From an uncultured Campylobacter sp. (lineage in GTDB: Bacteria > Campylobacterota > Campylobacteria > Campylobacterales > Campylobacteraceae): a stretch of 11,737 nt of DNA. The notes under the pieces were generated by a model. It worked only from the letters and a program-made list of their open reading frames with translations, was not told where the DNA came from and did not search any database. Location: assembly GCF_938045225.1 (NCBI RefSeq), contig NZ_CALINL010000263.1:1-11737 (forward strand). The letters run 5' to 3'. Positions 1 to 6,673 of the stretch are shown here, one piece after another; within the stretch, counting starts at the first letter, position 1; every line of letters begins with the position of its first letter. The translations under genes were made by a program, and so were the position numbers.

Positions 1-58
1 TTGAACTGGATGAAGTAACGAGACTCGTTGTTGTTCTTGTCGAAGATAGTGAAATACG
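1..58. other. Short foreign or unassigned leader before the dehydrogenase
   Basis: This stretch does not continue the dehydrogenase that follows: the dehydrogenase frame meets a TGA at 50-52, and nothing resembling a Rossmann nucleotide-binding N-terminus lies upstream. On the minus strand one frame is open across the whole stretch and reads AYFTIFDKNNNESRYFIQF, using codons ending mostly in C or G (TTC, AAC, ATC, GAC, AAG). That looks like coding sequence from another gene or organism, but it is too short to identify. One plus-strand frame (from position 3) is also open, so the coding strand is not certain. I infer a join at about 50-60. Confidence 0.4.
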
Positions 59-61
59 CAT

Positions 62-658
62 ATCATCGTCGCCGACATCCGCGATAAAAAGGCGGTTTTT
101 GACGGCGTGGCAAATTTACCGCAGGAGTTTCGCGATATCGAAGTGCTCGTAAATAACGCAGGCCTAGCGCTGGGACTTGAAGGCGTGGCGGAGACTAGCA
201 TCGAGGACTTTGAGACGATGGTCGATACCAACATCAAGGGGTTTTTATACTCGACCAAGGCCGTTTTGCCCCTCATGATCGCTCGAAAGAGTGGCTATAT
301 CTTTAACCTAGGCTCAACCGCTGGCGCATGGCCGTATCCTGGCAGTCACGTTTACGGCGCTAGTAAGGCTTTCGTGAAGCAGTTTAGTAGAAATTTGCGC
401 AACGACATCCGCGGCACCGGCATCCGAGTGACCGAGATAGCTCCTGGCATCTGCAAGACCGAGTTTAGCGAGGTTCGCTTCGGCGGAGATAAGGCTAAGG
501 CCGACGCGGTTTACGAAGGCGTGGAGTACATCACGGCCGAGGATATCGCGCAGATCGTGCTAAACTGCCTAAATATGCCTCACCGCGTCAATATCAACGT
601 CGTCGAGGCGATGGCGACGCAGCAGACTTGGGCCGGGCTTTTTATCGAGAAAAAGTAG
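62..658 (+). CDS. ydfG: YdfG-family short-chain dehydrogenase, 5'-truncated
   Basis: This is an NAD(P)-dependent oxidoreductase of the classical short-chain dehydrogenase family, closest to YdfG, which oxidises L-allo-threonine, serine and 3-hydroxy acids in the cytosol. Visible motifs are VLVNNAGLALG, the catalytic serine in NLGSTAGAWP, and the catalytic YGASK (Tyr and Lys, in VYGASKAFV). The C-terminal part HRVNINVVEAMATQQTWAGL also matches YdfG. The family is about 250 residues; here about 198 remain and the N-terminal TGxxxGxG cofactor loop is absent. A GTG at 107 could be taken as a start, but the in-frame residues before it (HIIVADIRDKKAVFDG) are family-like, so the true start lay further upstream and is lost at the join near 50-60. 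The fragment cannot be a working enzyme. Family call is firm; substrate is inferred. Confidence 0.88.
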   Translation: MIVADIRDKKAVFDGVANLPQEFRDIEVLVNNAGLALGLEGVAETSIEDFETMVDTNIKGFLYSTKAVLPLMIARKSGYIFNLGSTAGAWPYPGSHVYGASKAFVKQFSRNLRNDIRGTGIRVTEIAPGICKTEFSEVRFGGDKAKADAVYEGVEYITAEDIAQIVLNCLNMPHRVNINVVEAMATQQTWAGLFIEKK

Positions 659-676
659 GCTTTTGCCGTTTGCGGA

Positions 677-716
677 TTCGGGTTAAATTTGACTCTTTTA
701 TCAAATTTAACCCGAA
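677..716 (+). terminator. Perfect 16-bp hairpin after the dehydrogenase
   Basis: The arms at 677-692 and 701-716 are exact reverse complements (TTCGGGTTAAATTTGA), with an 8-nt loop. It starts 18 nt after the dehydrogenase stop codon, which suits a transcript end. There is no clean T-tract after it, so it may be a weak or bidirectional terminator, or an mRNA 3'-end stabiliser. Both arms contain the AAATTT word common in this genome. Confidence 0.6.
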
Positions 717-1114
717 ATTTGACGCCTAGTATTAAATTTCGAGCGGCAAACTTAATAGCGTTTTAAACCTGTGCGGTTTGAAGCAGATATCGTAAATTTA
801 CCTTTTTATGTAAATGACGCTCTGCGCTTTAAATACAAAATTCGACCAACAAGCCAGAGTTTCAAAATTCCCTGCAAAATTTAAGTCATGACTAAATTTA
901 AAATTTGTCGCCGAGTGCAGTTTTAAACAAAATTTCCCCAAAAGCCTCATTTTTAACATAAAATTTTAATAAAGAGCTAAAAATTTTGAATTCTAAGCGA
1001 ATTTAAAACAAAAATTTAAGCCGCATTTAGCTAAATTTATGCCTTAAATACCGACCGACGGCACGCGGTGCGGAAAATTTGATTAAACCGACGAAAAACA
1101 AAAAGGAGTTTTTG
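717..1114. other. Non-coding AAATTT-rich intergenic region
   Basis: No gene is supported on either strand here. Counting from 659, I see about 14 AAATTT-containing words before nhaC, including the palindrome GTAAATTTAC at 792-801. It must contain the nhaC promoter, but no -10 box stands out from the AT-rich background. The last 15 bases hold the nhaC ribosome binding site. A minus-strand open frame here is a shadow that runs into nhaC. Confidence 0.6.
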
Positions 1115-2869
1115 ATGAAAAAGATTTTATTTTTGTCGCTTTTGCCGATCTTGGCGTTAGCCGTAGATCCCGAAGTAGCGAAGAAAAATGCCGAAATATT
1201 CGGCTTTTGGACGCTCATCCCGCCTGTGGTGGCGATAGTTTTGGCGTTTATCACCAAAGACGTCGTTTTGTCGCTGTTTATCGGTGTTTTTAGCGGAACG
1301 TTTCTCATAAATATCGTTAATGAAAACGTCTTTATGGGTATCGTAAAAGGCTTTACCGGTATCGTCTCAAGGGTTGTTGACTCGATGGCTGACAAGACCT
1401 TTGTAAAGGGTTTTACCGACATCGTAAAAAGGGTCGTGGGCTCGCTGGCCGATAGCTGGAACGCGGGCATCGTGCTTCAGGTGCTTTGTATCGGCGGCGT
1501 GGTCGCGCTCATCACCAAAATGGGCGGAACCAAGGCTGTGGCGATATGGCTAAGCAAAAAGGCCAAAACAGGCGTTTCTGCACAAATTTCAACCTGGGTG
1601 ATGGGACTTTTCGTCTTTTTCGACGACTACGCGAACTCCCTCATCGTGGGCCCGATCATGCGCCCGATAACGGACAAATTTAAAGTCTCTCGCGAAAAAC
1701 TAGCCTTTATCATCGACGCAACCGCCGCTCCGATCGCGGGTCTAGCCGTCATCTCGACTTGGGTCGGGCTTGAGATCTCGCTGATCAAACAAGGCTACGA
1801 GCTCATCGGAATAACGAACGTAAACGCCTTTAGTATCTTCGTCGAGACGATGCCTTATAGATTTTACAATCTTTTCATGCTATTTTTCATCGTCTGCACC
1901 GCATTTATGGGGCGCGAATTTGCCGGTATGCTAAAAGCCGAGCGCAGAGCTAGAGCGGGCGAACTACACCCAAGACAGGGCGGAGCTATGATAGAGGACG
2001 TCGAGGATAAAACGCTAGAGCCTAAAGAAAACATAAAACTACAAAGCTCAAACGCCGTTATTCCGCTTTTAGTGCTTATTTTGGGCGCGTTCGTTAGCTT
2101 TTACTTTAGCGGTCTGGGTGCGCTTGAGGGCGAGGCTCTTGAGAGCGCGAAGGCTCATCCGCTTACGTTCCACACTTTCCAAGCTACGTTCGGTGCTGCC
2201 GATGCGTCTGTGGCTCTATTTCAGTCGGCTTTGCTAGCTACCGTGGTGGCGATATTTATGGCCGTTTATAGAAAAATTTTAACCGTACGCGAGGCGATAG
2301 AGACTTGGGGTAAGGGCTGGAAAACCATGATAACTACGATCATCATCCTGCTTCTTGCTTGGTCGCTTAGCTCGGTGATCAAGGAGCTTGGCACGTCTCG
2401 CTACCTAGTCGATCTGCTTTCGCAGTCTACGCCAAAGATCGTCCTTCCGGCGGCGATTTTTATGCTGGGTTCGTTTATCAGCTTTTCTACCGGCACCAGC
2501 TACGGCACGATGGGCATTTTGATGCCGCTTGCGATACCGCTAGCTAGCGCGGTCGGTATGCACAGCGGACTAGAGGGCGATGCCTTGCACGCGTATATGA
2601 TAGTAAATATCTCAGCCGTTTTAACTGGTGCGATATTTGGCGACCACTGCTCGCCGATCTCGGATACTACGATACTTTCGTCTATGGGTGCTGGGTGTAA
2701 CCACATCGATCACGTCCAGACGCAGATGCCTTATGCGCTTGCGGTTTGCGCGATCAGTATTTTTGCCGGATATTTCCCGACTGCGCTTGGCCTAAGCATC
2801 TGGATAGTGCTTCCTTTGGGGCTTTTGGTGACGGCTTTGGTTGTTAGATTCGTCGGGCAAAGGGTTTAA
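1115..2869 (+). CDS. nhaC: NhaC-family Na+/H+ antiporter
   Basis: This is an integral inner-membrane sodium/proton exchanger of the NhaC/IT superfamily, expected to take part in Na+ export and pH homeostasis. The protein is 584 residues with many hydrophobic segments. Family signatures include VFFDDYANSLIVGPIMRPI, the STGTSYGTMGILMPLAIPLA loop, and FGDHCSPISDTTILSSMGAG near the C-terminus. I place the start at the ATG at 1115, preceded by AAAAAGGAG, rather than the in-frame TTG at 1079. The first ~17 residues (MKKILFLSLLPILALAV) resemble a signal peptide. Residues 77-93 and 97-113 are a tandem repeat (VKGFTxIVxRVVxSxAD, 20-residue period) just before the conserved LADSWNAG segment. trmA starts 2 nt after the stop, so the genes are probably co-transcribed. 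The transported ion is inferred from family. Confidence 0.9.
   Translation: MKKILFLSLLPILALAVDPEVAKKNAEIFGFWTLIPPVVAIVLAFITKDVVLSLFIGVFSGTFLINIVNENVFMGIVKGFTGIVSRVVDSMADKTFVKGFTDIVKRVVGSLADSWNAGIVLQVLCIGGVVALITKMGGTKAVAIWLSKKAKTGVSAQISTWVMGLFVFFDDYANSLIVGPIMRPITDKFKVSREKLAFIIDATAAPIAGLAVISTWVGLEISLIKQGYELIGITNVNAFSIFVETMPYRFYNLFMLFFIVCTAFMGREFAGMLKAERRARAGELHPRQGGAMIEDVEDKTLEPKENIKLQSSNAVIPLLVLILGAFVSFYFSGLGALEGEALESAKAHPLTFHTFQATFGAADASVALFQSALLATVVAIFMAVYRKILTVREAIETWGKGWKTMITTIIILLLAWSLSSVIKELGTSRYLVDLLSQSTPKIVLPAAIFMLGSFISFSTGTSYGTMGILMPLAIPLASAVGMHSGLEGDALHAYMIVNISAVLTGAIFGDHCSPISDTTILSSMGAGCNHIDHVQTQMPYALAVCAISIFAGYFPTALGLSIWIVLPLGLLVTALVVRFVGQRV
1341..1460 (+). repeat. 60-nt tandem duplication inside nhaC
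   Basis: Two copies with a 60-nt period occupy 1341-1400 and 1401-1460. Over the first 50 aligned positions I count 37 identities (74%). Most differences are silent or conservative at protein level, giving VKGFTGIVSRVVDSMAD followed by VKGFTDIVKRVVGSLAD. The repeat keeps the reading frame. Confidence 0.8.
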
Positions 2870-2871
2870 AT

Positions 2872-3993
2872 TTGCCCGATAAGTTTTGCAAATTTTTAGG
2901 AGAGTGCGGTAGTTGCACTCTTGATATGCCTTACGAGGAACAGGTTAAATTTAAAACCGAGTTTATAAGGCGCGAATTTGAGCCGTTTTATAGCGGCGAA
3001 TTTGAGTTTTTCGCCTCGCAGAGGGCCGCTTACCGCACTAGGGCGGAGTTTGGAGTCTGGCGCGACGGCGAGGAGCTTAGATACACGATGTACGGCACTA
3101 AAACTAAGCGTATTTTTATAGACGAATGCCCAAAAGTAGCCGCTCCTATCGCAAATTTGATGCCGCGTTTGCTTGAGGTGCTTGCGAAAAATCAAATTTT
3201 AAAAGAGAGACTCTTTGGTGCCGAGTTTATCTCGTGTGCGAGCGGGATACTGGCGACGCTGCTCTATCATAAGCGTCTAGGCGAAGCCGAGCAGGGCGAG
3301 ATAGAGAGCCTAGCGCGCAAATTTGCCGATCTGAGCGTAACGATAGCTGCGAGAGCAAAGGGGCAAAAGCTACTAAGCGGCGAGCTAAATTTACAGGACT
3401 GCCTAAATATCGGCGGTAAAATTTACAAATTTACATTCGGCGACGGAGCTTTTATCCAGCCAAACACCGCCGTAAACGAAAAGATGATCGCATGGGCGAA
3501 GAGCTGTGTAGAGCGCGGCGTGGATCTGCTCGAGCTTTACTGCGGACACGGCAACTTTACTGTTCCGATGGCGGAAAAATTTAAACGCATTTTGGCAACC
3601 GAGATATCCAAAAGCTCGATCGCAAATGCGCTCAAAAACTGCGAACTAAACGGCGTAGATAACATCAAATTTTTGCGAATGAGCGCTGAGGAGCTGATGA
3701 GCGCGTTTGGGCGCGAGCGCGAGTTTAACCGCCTAAGAGAGCTTGATATCTTTAGCTACGACTTCTCGCACGTTTTGGTCGATCCGCCGCGCGCGGGACT
3801 CGATGAGAGCGTGATAAATTTCATCAAAAACTACGAAAATATCGTCTATATCTCCTGTTCGCCGCAGAGCCTAAAGCGCGATCTAACGCAGCTATCCGCG
3901 ACTCATGAGGCGGTCAAATTTGCCGTGTTTGATCAGTTTGCAAACACCGCTCACATCGAGTGCGGCGTGCTTTTAAGGAGTAAAAATGCCTAG
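2872..3993 (+). CDS. trmA: tRNA (uracil-5-)-methyltransferase TrmA
   Basis: This enzyme uses S-adenosylmethionine to methylate U54 in the tRNA T-loop (m5U54, ribothymidine). It is 373 residues, close to the 366 of E. coli TrmA. Motifs are the SAM-binding LLELYCGHGNF (219-229), VDPPRAGLD (303-311), the nucleophile Cys329 in YISCSP, and the general base Glu363 in HIECGVLL. REFNRLRELDI and the FDQFANTAHIECGVLL tail favour TrmA over RlmC/RlmD. Unusually, the N-terminus carries Cys6, Cys12 and Cys15 (CX5CX2C, CKFLGECGSC) and Cys86 in ECP. This spacing matches the four [4Fe-4S] ligands of RlmD (RumA) and is missing from E. coli TrmA. The likely start is TTG at 2872, 2 nt after the nhaC stop, with only a weak AAAGGG upstream. 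A start further downstream would lose the cysteines. Confidence 0.92.
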   Translation: MPDKFCKFLGECGSCTLDMPYEEQVKFKTEFIRREFEPFYSGEFEFFASQRAAYRTRAEFGVWRDGEELRYTMYGTKTKRIFIDECPKVAAPIANLMPRLLEVLAKNQILKERLFGAEFISCASGILATLLYHKRLGEAEQGEIESLARKFADLSVTIAARAKGQKLLSGELNLQDCLNIGGKIYKFTFGDGAFIQPNTAVNEKMIAWAKSCVERGVDLLELYCGHGNFTVPMAEKFKRILATEISKSSIANALKNCELNGVDNIKFLRMSAEELMSAFGREREFNRLRELDIFSYDFSHVLVDPPRAGLDESVINFIKNYENIVYISCSPQSLKRDLTQLSATHEAVKFAVFDQFANTAHIECGVLLRSKNA

Positions 3994-4381
3994 CGAATTA
4001 AGGCGAATTTTATCCTCCGCTAAAAATATCGCGGTCGTGGGCCTTAGTCCAGATGAGAGCAAGCCTAGCAACGAGGTAGCAAAATTTCTCATTGAGCGCG
4101 GATTTAACGTATTTCCCGTCTATCCAAAATTTGATGAAATTTTAGGGCGCAAGGTCTATAGAAATTTAACTGAAATAGATGAAAATATCGACGTCTTAGT
4201 GATGTTTAGAAAGGGCGAGTTTGCTAGCGAGCTAGTAAAGGACGCCGTCAAAAAAGGCGTGAAAACGCTGTGGCTACAGCTTGGTATCACAAGCGACGAG
4301 GCGGGAGCGGTCGCGCGCGAAAATGGGATAAATTTCGTGCAGGATAAGTGTATAAAAATCGAGCTACAAAGGCTTGACTAG
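3986..4381 (+). CDS. CoA-binding Rossmann protein (YccU-like)
   Basis: This is a 131-residue single-domain protein of the CoA_binding_2 family, related to the CoA-binding domain of succinyl-CoA synthetase alpha and to E. coli YccU. The glycine-containing Rossmann start IAVVGLSPDESKPSNEVAKFL lies at about residues 15-35, followed by GFNVFPVYPKF, which is typical of the family. The stretch KTLWLQLGI near residue 94 is also conserved. The ATG overlaps the last 8 nt of trmA, and its AAGGAG ribosome site lies inside trmA, which suggests translational coupling. The family is expected to bind CoA or acyl-CoA, but the cellular role is unknown and I do not infer one. Confidence 0.85.
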   Translation: MPSELRRILSSAKNIAVVGLSPDESKPSNEVAKFLIERGFNVFPVYPKFDEILGRKVYRNLTEIDENIDVLVMFRKGEFASELVKDAVKKGVKTLWLQLGITSDEAGAVARENGINFVQDKCIKIELQRLD

Positions 4382-4541
4382 GCTAAATTTGACGACGAAG
4401 CGTGTGCTGTAAATTTAGCGGTCCGCGGCAAAAAACAAAAGTATAAATAAAAATAAAGAAAACGTAAGCAAAAATACGGTAAATAAACGCGCAAACAAAA
4501 GCGACTAAAAGTAAAATTTAAACAAAAAACGAAAGGCTAAA
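4382..4541 (+). promoter_or_regulatory. A-rich leader of ilvA
   Basis: This gap begins with a loose inverted repeat, GCTAAATTT at 4382-4390 and AAATTTAGC at 4411-4419, which could help end transcription of the preceding genes. From 4431 to 4540 the plus strand is strongly A-biased: I count about 69 A against 14 T in 110 nt. A TATAAA at 4442-4447 is a candidate -10 box, with no clear -35. No leader peptide rich in branched-chain amino acids and no attenuator hairpin is visible. AAAGG at about 4532-4536 is the likely ribosome site for ilvA. Confidence 0.4.
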
Positions 4542-5753
4542 ATGATCTCTCTAAATAAAATAATCCAAGCCAAGCGCACGATAAGCGGCTTCGTGTATAA
4601 GACGCCGTTTGCCTACAGCGCAAAACTAAGCCTCGCAAGCGGCGCGCTCATCTACCTAAAAGAGGAAAATCTCCAGCGCACCGGCGCGTACAAGATCCGC
4701 GGCGCGTATAATAAAATCGCAAATTTAAGCGCTCAGGAGCGTAAAAAAGGCGTCGTCGCGGCAAGCGCCGGCAATCACGCTCAGGGCGTGGCTATCTCGG
4801 CGCGCGAGTTTAAAACGCCCGCTACTATCGTGATGCCCGAGTCCACGCCGCTTTTAAAGGTGCTTGGCACCAAAGATCTAGGCGCCGAAGTCATCCTAAA
4901 GGGCGATAACTTCGACGAGGCCTATGCCTACGCCGTAGAGTACGCCAAGCAGCAGGGCATGAGCTTTATCCATCCGTTTGACGACGAGTACGTGATGGCC
5001 GGGCAGGGCACTGTGGGGCTTGAGATGCTTGACGATCTTGCCGAGCTTGAGACTATCATCGTGCCGGTTGGCGGCGGCGGACTAATCAGCGGCATATCAA
5101 GCTGCGTAAAGCAGGTAAATCCAGACATTCGCGTGGTCGCTGTGAGCGCGAAGGGCGCGCCTGCGATGTTTAATAGCTTTAGTGCTAAAAAAAGTATAAA
5201 CTCAAAAACCGTGCGCACGATCGCCGACGGTATCGCGGTTCGCGACGCTAGCGAGACAACGCTGGCAAATATCCTAGAGTGCGTGGACGAGTTCGTGCAG
5301 GTCGATGACGAGGAGATCGCAAACGCGATTTTGTTCCTGCTCGAGACGCAAAAGATCGTGGTCGAGGGTGCGGGCGCGGTCGGCGTAGCTAGTATCCTGC
5401 ACAACAAGGTCAAATTTAAAGCCGGCGAGCGCATCGGCATCGTGCTAAGCGGCGGAAACATCGACGTACAAATGCTAAACGTCATCATCGAAAAGGGTCT
5501 CATCAAGTCTCACCGCAAGATGGCGCTGCAAATCACGCTTATCGACAAACCGGGCGCGCTCATGAGCCTAACCGATAGTCTAAAGATCGCAAATGCTAAT
5601 ATCGTGAAAATCGACTACGACCGCTTCTCCACGAGCCTAGAGTACGGCGACGCTAATATCACGATCACGCTGGAAACCAAGGGCGAGGATCACCAAGAGC
5701 TCATCAAAAAAGTGCTTAGGGAGCATGATTTTAAATTTATTCAGGTGTTTTAA
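4542..5753 (+). CDS. ilvA: Threonine ammonia-lyase (threonine dehydratase) with ACT domain
   Basis: This PLP enzyme deaminates threonine to 2-oxobutanoate, the first step of isoleucine synthesis, in the cytosol. The protein is 403 residues: a fold-type II PLP domain (about 1-320) and one C-terminal ACT domain (about 326-400). The PLP lysine is Lys51 in TGAYKIRGAY. SAGNHAQG (75-82) contacts the substrate and GGGGLISG (177-184) holds the cofactor phosphate. VEGAGAVG (273-280) and SGGNIDVQM (302-310) are also family features. It has one ACT domain, unlike the 514-residue E. coli biosynthetic enzyme with two regulatory repeats and TdcB with none. Feedback control by isoleucine or valine is therefore plausible but not shown. 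It appears to be transcribed alone, with gaps on both sides. Expected length and both domains look intact. Confidence 0.94.
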   Translation: MISLNKIIQAKRTISGFVYKTPFAYSAKLSLASGALIYLKEENLQRTGAYKIRGAYNKIANLSAQERKKGVVAASAGNHAQGVAISAREFKTPATIVMPESTPLLKVLGTKDLGAEVILKGDNFDEAYAYAVEYAKQQGMSFIHPFDDEYVMAGQGTVGLEMLDDLAELETIIVPVGGGGLISGISSCVKQVNPDIRVVAVSAKGAPAMFNSFSAKKSINSKTVRTIADGIAVRDASETTLANILECVDEFVQVDDEEIANAILFLLETQKIVVEGAGAVGVASILHNKVKFKAGERIGIVLSGGNIDVQMLNVIIEKGLIKSHRKMALQITLIDKPGALMSLTDSLKIANANIVKIDYDRFSTSLEYGDANITITLETKGEDHQELIKKVLREHDFKFIQVF

Positions 5754-5760
5754 GCTGTTT

Positions 5761-5778
5761 AAATTTGAGCTCAAATTT
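5761..5778. repeat. 18-bp perfect palindrome after ilvA
   Basis: AAATTTGAGCTCAAATTT is its own reverse complement and starts 8 nt after the ilvA stop. A longer nested pairing is also visible: GTTTAAATTTG at about 5757-5767 matches CAAATTTAAAC near 5806-5816, enclosing further AAATTT copies. This could fold in RNA as a 3'-end structure. Confidence 0.6.
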
Positions 5779-5814
5779 GCTTGCTAAATTTGGAGTAAAT
5801 TTGAGCCAAATTTA

Positions 5815-5839
5815 AACCCGTATCTTAAAGGTGCGGGTT
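5815..5839 (+). terminator. Hairpin terminator candidate downstream of ilvA
   Basis: AACCCG (5815-5820) pairs with CGGGTT (5834-5839). Pairing can continue inward through TATCT against AGGTG using G-U pairs, leaving a small loop. It lies about 60 nt past the ilvA stop. No strong T-tract follows, so termination strength is uncertain. Confidence 0.45.
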
Positions 5840-5893
5840 ATGCTAAACCACACCGACTCTAAAAGCTCGCTAAATTTAAATTTACGATCCAAA

Positions 5894-5909
5894 TTTATAT
5901 CGATATAAA
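5894..5909. promoter_or_regulatory. 16-bp perfect palindrome, possible operator
   Basis: TTTATATCGATATAAA is a perfect palindrome 70 nt before the next start codon and about 45 nt upstream of a candidate -10 box. Size and position would suit a dimeric regulator site, but AT-rich palindromes occur by chance and no second copy is seen in the window. Confidence 0.3.
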
Positions 5910-5920
5910 ACAGCCAAAAG

Positions 5921-5959
5921 CTTAAATTTAACGATTATTTTAACGAATTTCGCTAAAAT
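5921..5959 (+). promoter_or_regulatory. Candidate Campylobacter-type promoter
   Basis: TAAAAT at 5954-5959, within CGCTAAAATC, is a reasonable -10 box 20 nt before the next ATG. It is preceded by spaced T-runs (TTTAA, TTATTTTAA, AATTT) in place of a -35 box, as known for Campylobacter sigma70 promoters. TAACGA occurs twice, at 5929-5934 and 5941-5946. The resulting 5' leader would be about 15 nt and just contain the ribosome site. Confidence 0.4.
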
Positions 5960-5979
5960 CGCCTTTTAAAGGAGCAAAG

Positions 5980-6666
5980 ATGATAGATGTTACAAGCCTT
6001 ATTTTAGCGATTTTGCTGGCAATTTGCGTATTTACTATTTTTAGATTTAATAAAGCCTTAAAAACCGCGCAAAAGCCTGCGACGACGCAGATTAGCACCG
6101 AGATATCGCAGCTAAAATCCATCGGCGAGCTATCCGTTTTTCAGGTCTATAGCAAAGAGATCGTGACTAAGACCGACCATGCATTCGGTAGTTTTGGCAA
6201 GGAGTATCTGCGCTGGCTGGTGAGCGAGAAAAAGCTCTCGATGATATTTGAGTTTGAGATAAATTTTATCTACGACCTAACGAGCCCGCGCCTAGAGATC
6301 GTAAACGTCGCGAGCGAGGAGTATCTCATCAAGATGCCGCCTTGCAAATACAAATTTTCGATCGCGAATATGAAATTTTACAACGAGAAGAACGGCGAAT
6401 TTATCCCGTTTTTGCTACCTGATTCGCTAAATGGATTTTTCGGTAGTAGTTTTAGCGAGGAGGATAAAAACAGGCTCATCGAGGAGGCGCGCGCCGAGGT
6501 CGAAAAGATGTCCGTACGCCTGATAAATCAGCTCCAGTCAAAGATCCACAAGTCTGCTCGCGACACGCTAGAGGCGATCGCAAAGAGCTTTGGGGCTAGG
6601 GCGGTTAGGTTTGAGTTTAACGATGAGGGTGAGCAAGTTCAGCTAAATCTGCAAAACGTGGCGTGA
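5980..6666 (+). CDS. Membrane-anchored DUF4230-like protein
   Basis: This is a 228-residue protein with one N-terminal membrane segment (about residues 4-22, SLILAILLAICVFTIF) followed by a soluble domain, probably extracytoplasmic. The pattern of the soluble part resembles DUF4230: an early IGELSVFQVYSKEIVT strand, a central EFEINFIYDLTSPRLEIV segment, a LIKMPPCKYKFSI segment, and a C-terminal helix rich in Glu/Arg leading to ARAVRFEF. That assignment is from recognition only. No catalytic residues can be named and the function is unknown. The start is the ATG after AAAGGAG. It lies 7 nt upstream of the MOSC gene and is probably co-transcribed with it, although no shared function is evident. 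Confidence 0.75.
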   Translation: MIDVTSLILAILLAICVFTIFRFNKALKTAQKPATTQISTEISQLKSIGELSVFQVYSKEIVTKTDHAFGSFGKEYLRWLVSEKKLSMIFEFEINFIYDLTSPRLEIVNVASEEYLIKMPPCKYKFSIANMKFYNEKNGEFIPFLLPDSLNGFFGSSFSEEDKNRLIEEARAEVEKMSVRLINQLQSKIHKSARDTLEAIAKSFGARAVRFEFNDEGEQVQLNLQNVA

Positions 6667-6673
6667 GGACAAA

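Noticed and set aside
107..658. GTG at 107 as the true start of the dehydrogenase
   Set aside because: The in-frame residues upstream (HIIVADIRDKKAVFDG) match the family, and the Rossmann cofactor loop would be missing. The gene is truncated, not short.
1079..1114. TTG at 1079 as the nhaC start
   Set aside because: The ATG at 1115 has a strong AAGGAG at the right distance and gives a sensible hydrophobic N-terminus. The TTG extension is polar and lacks a ribosome site.
4928..5506. 192-residue minus-strand open frame inside ilvA
   Set aside because: It is antisense to a clearly conserved PLP enzyme, is rich in Ser/Thr/Pro as typical of antisense frames, and has no family likeness.
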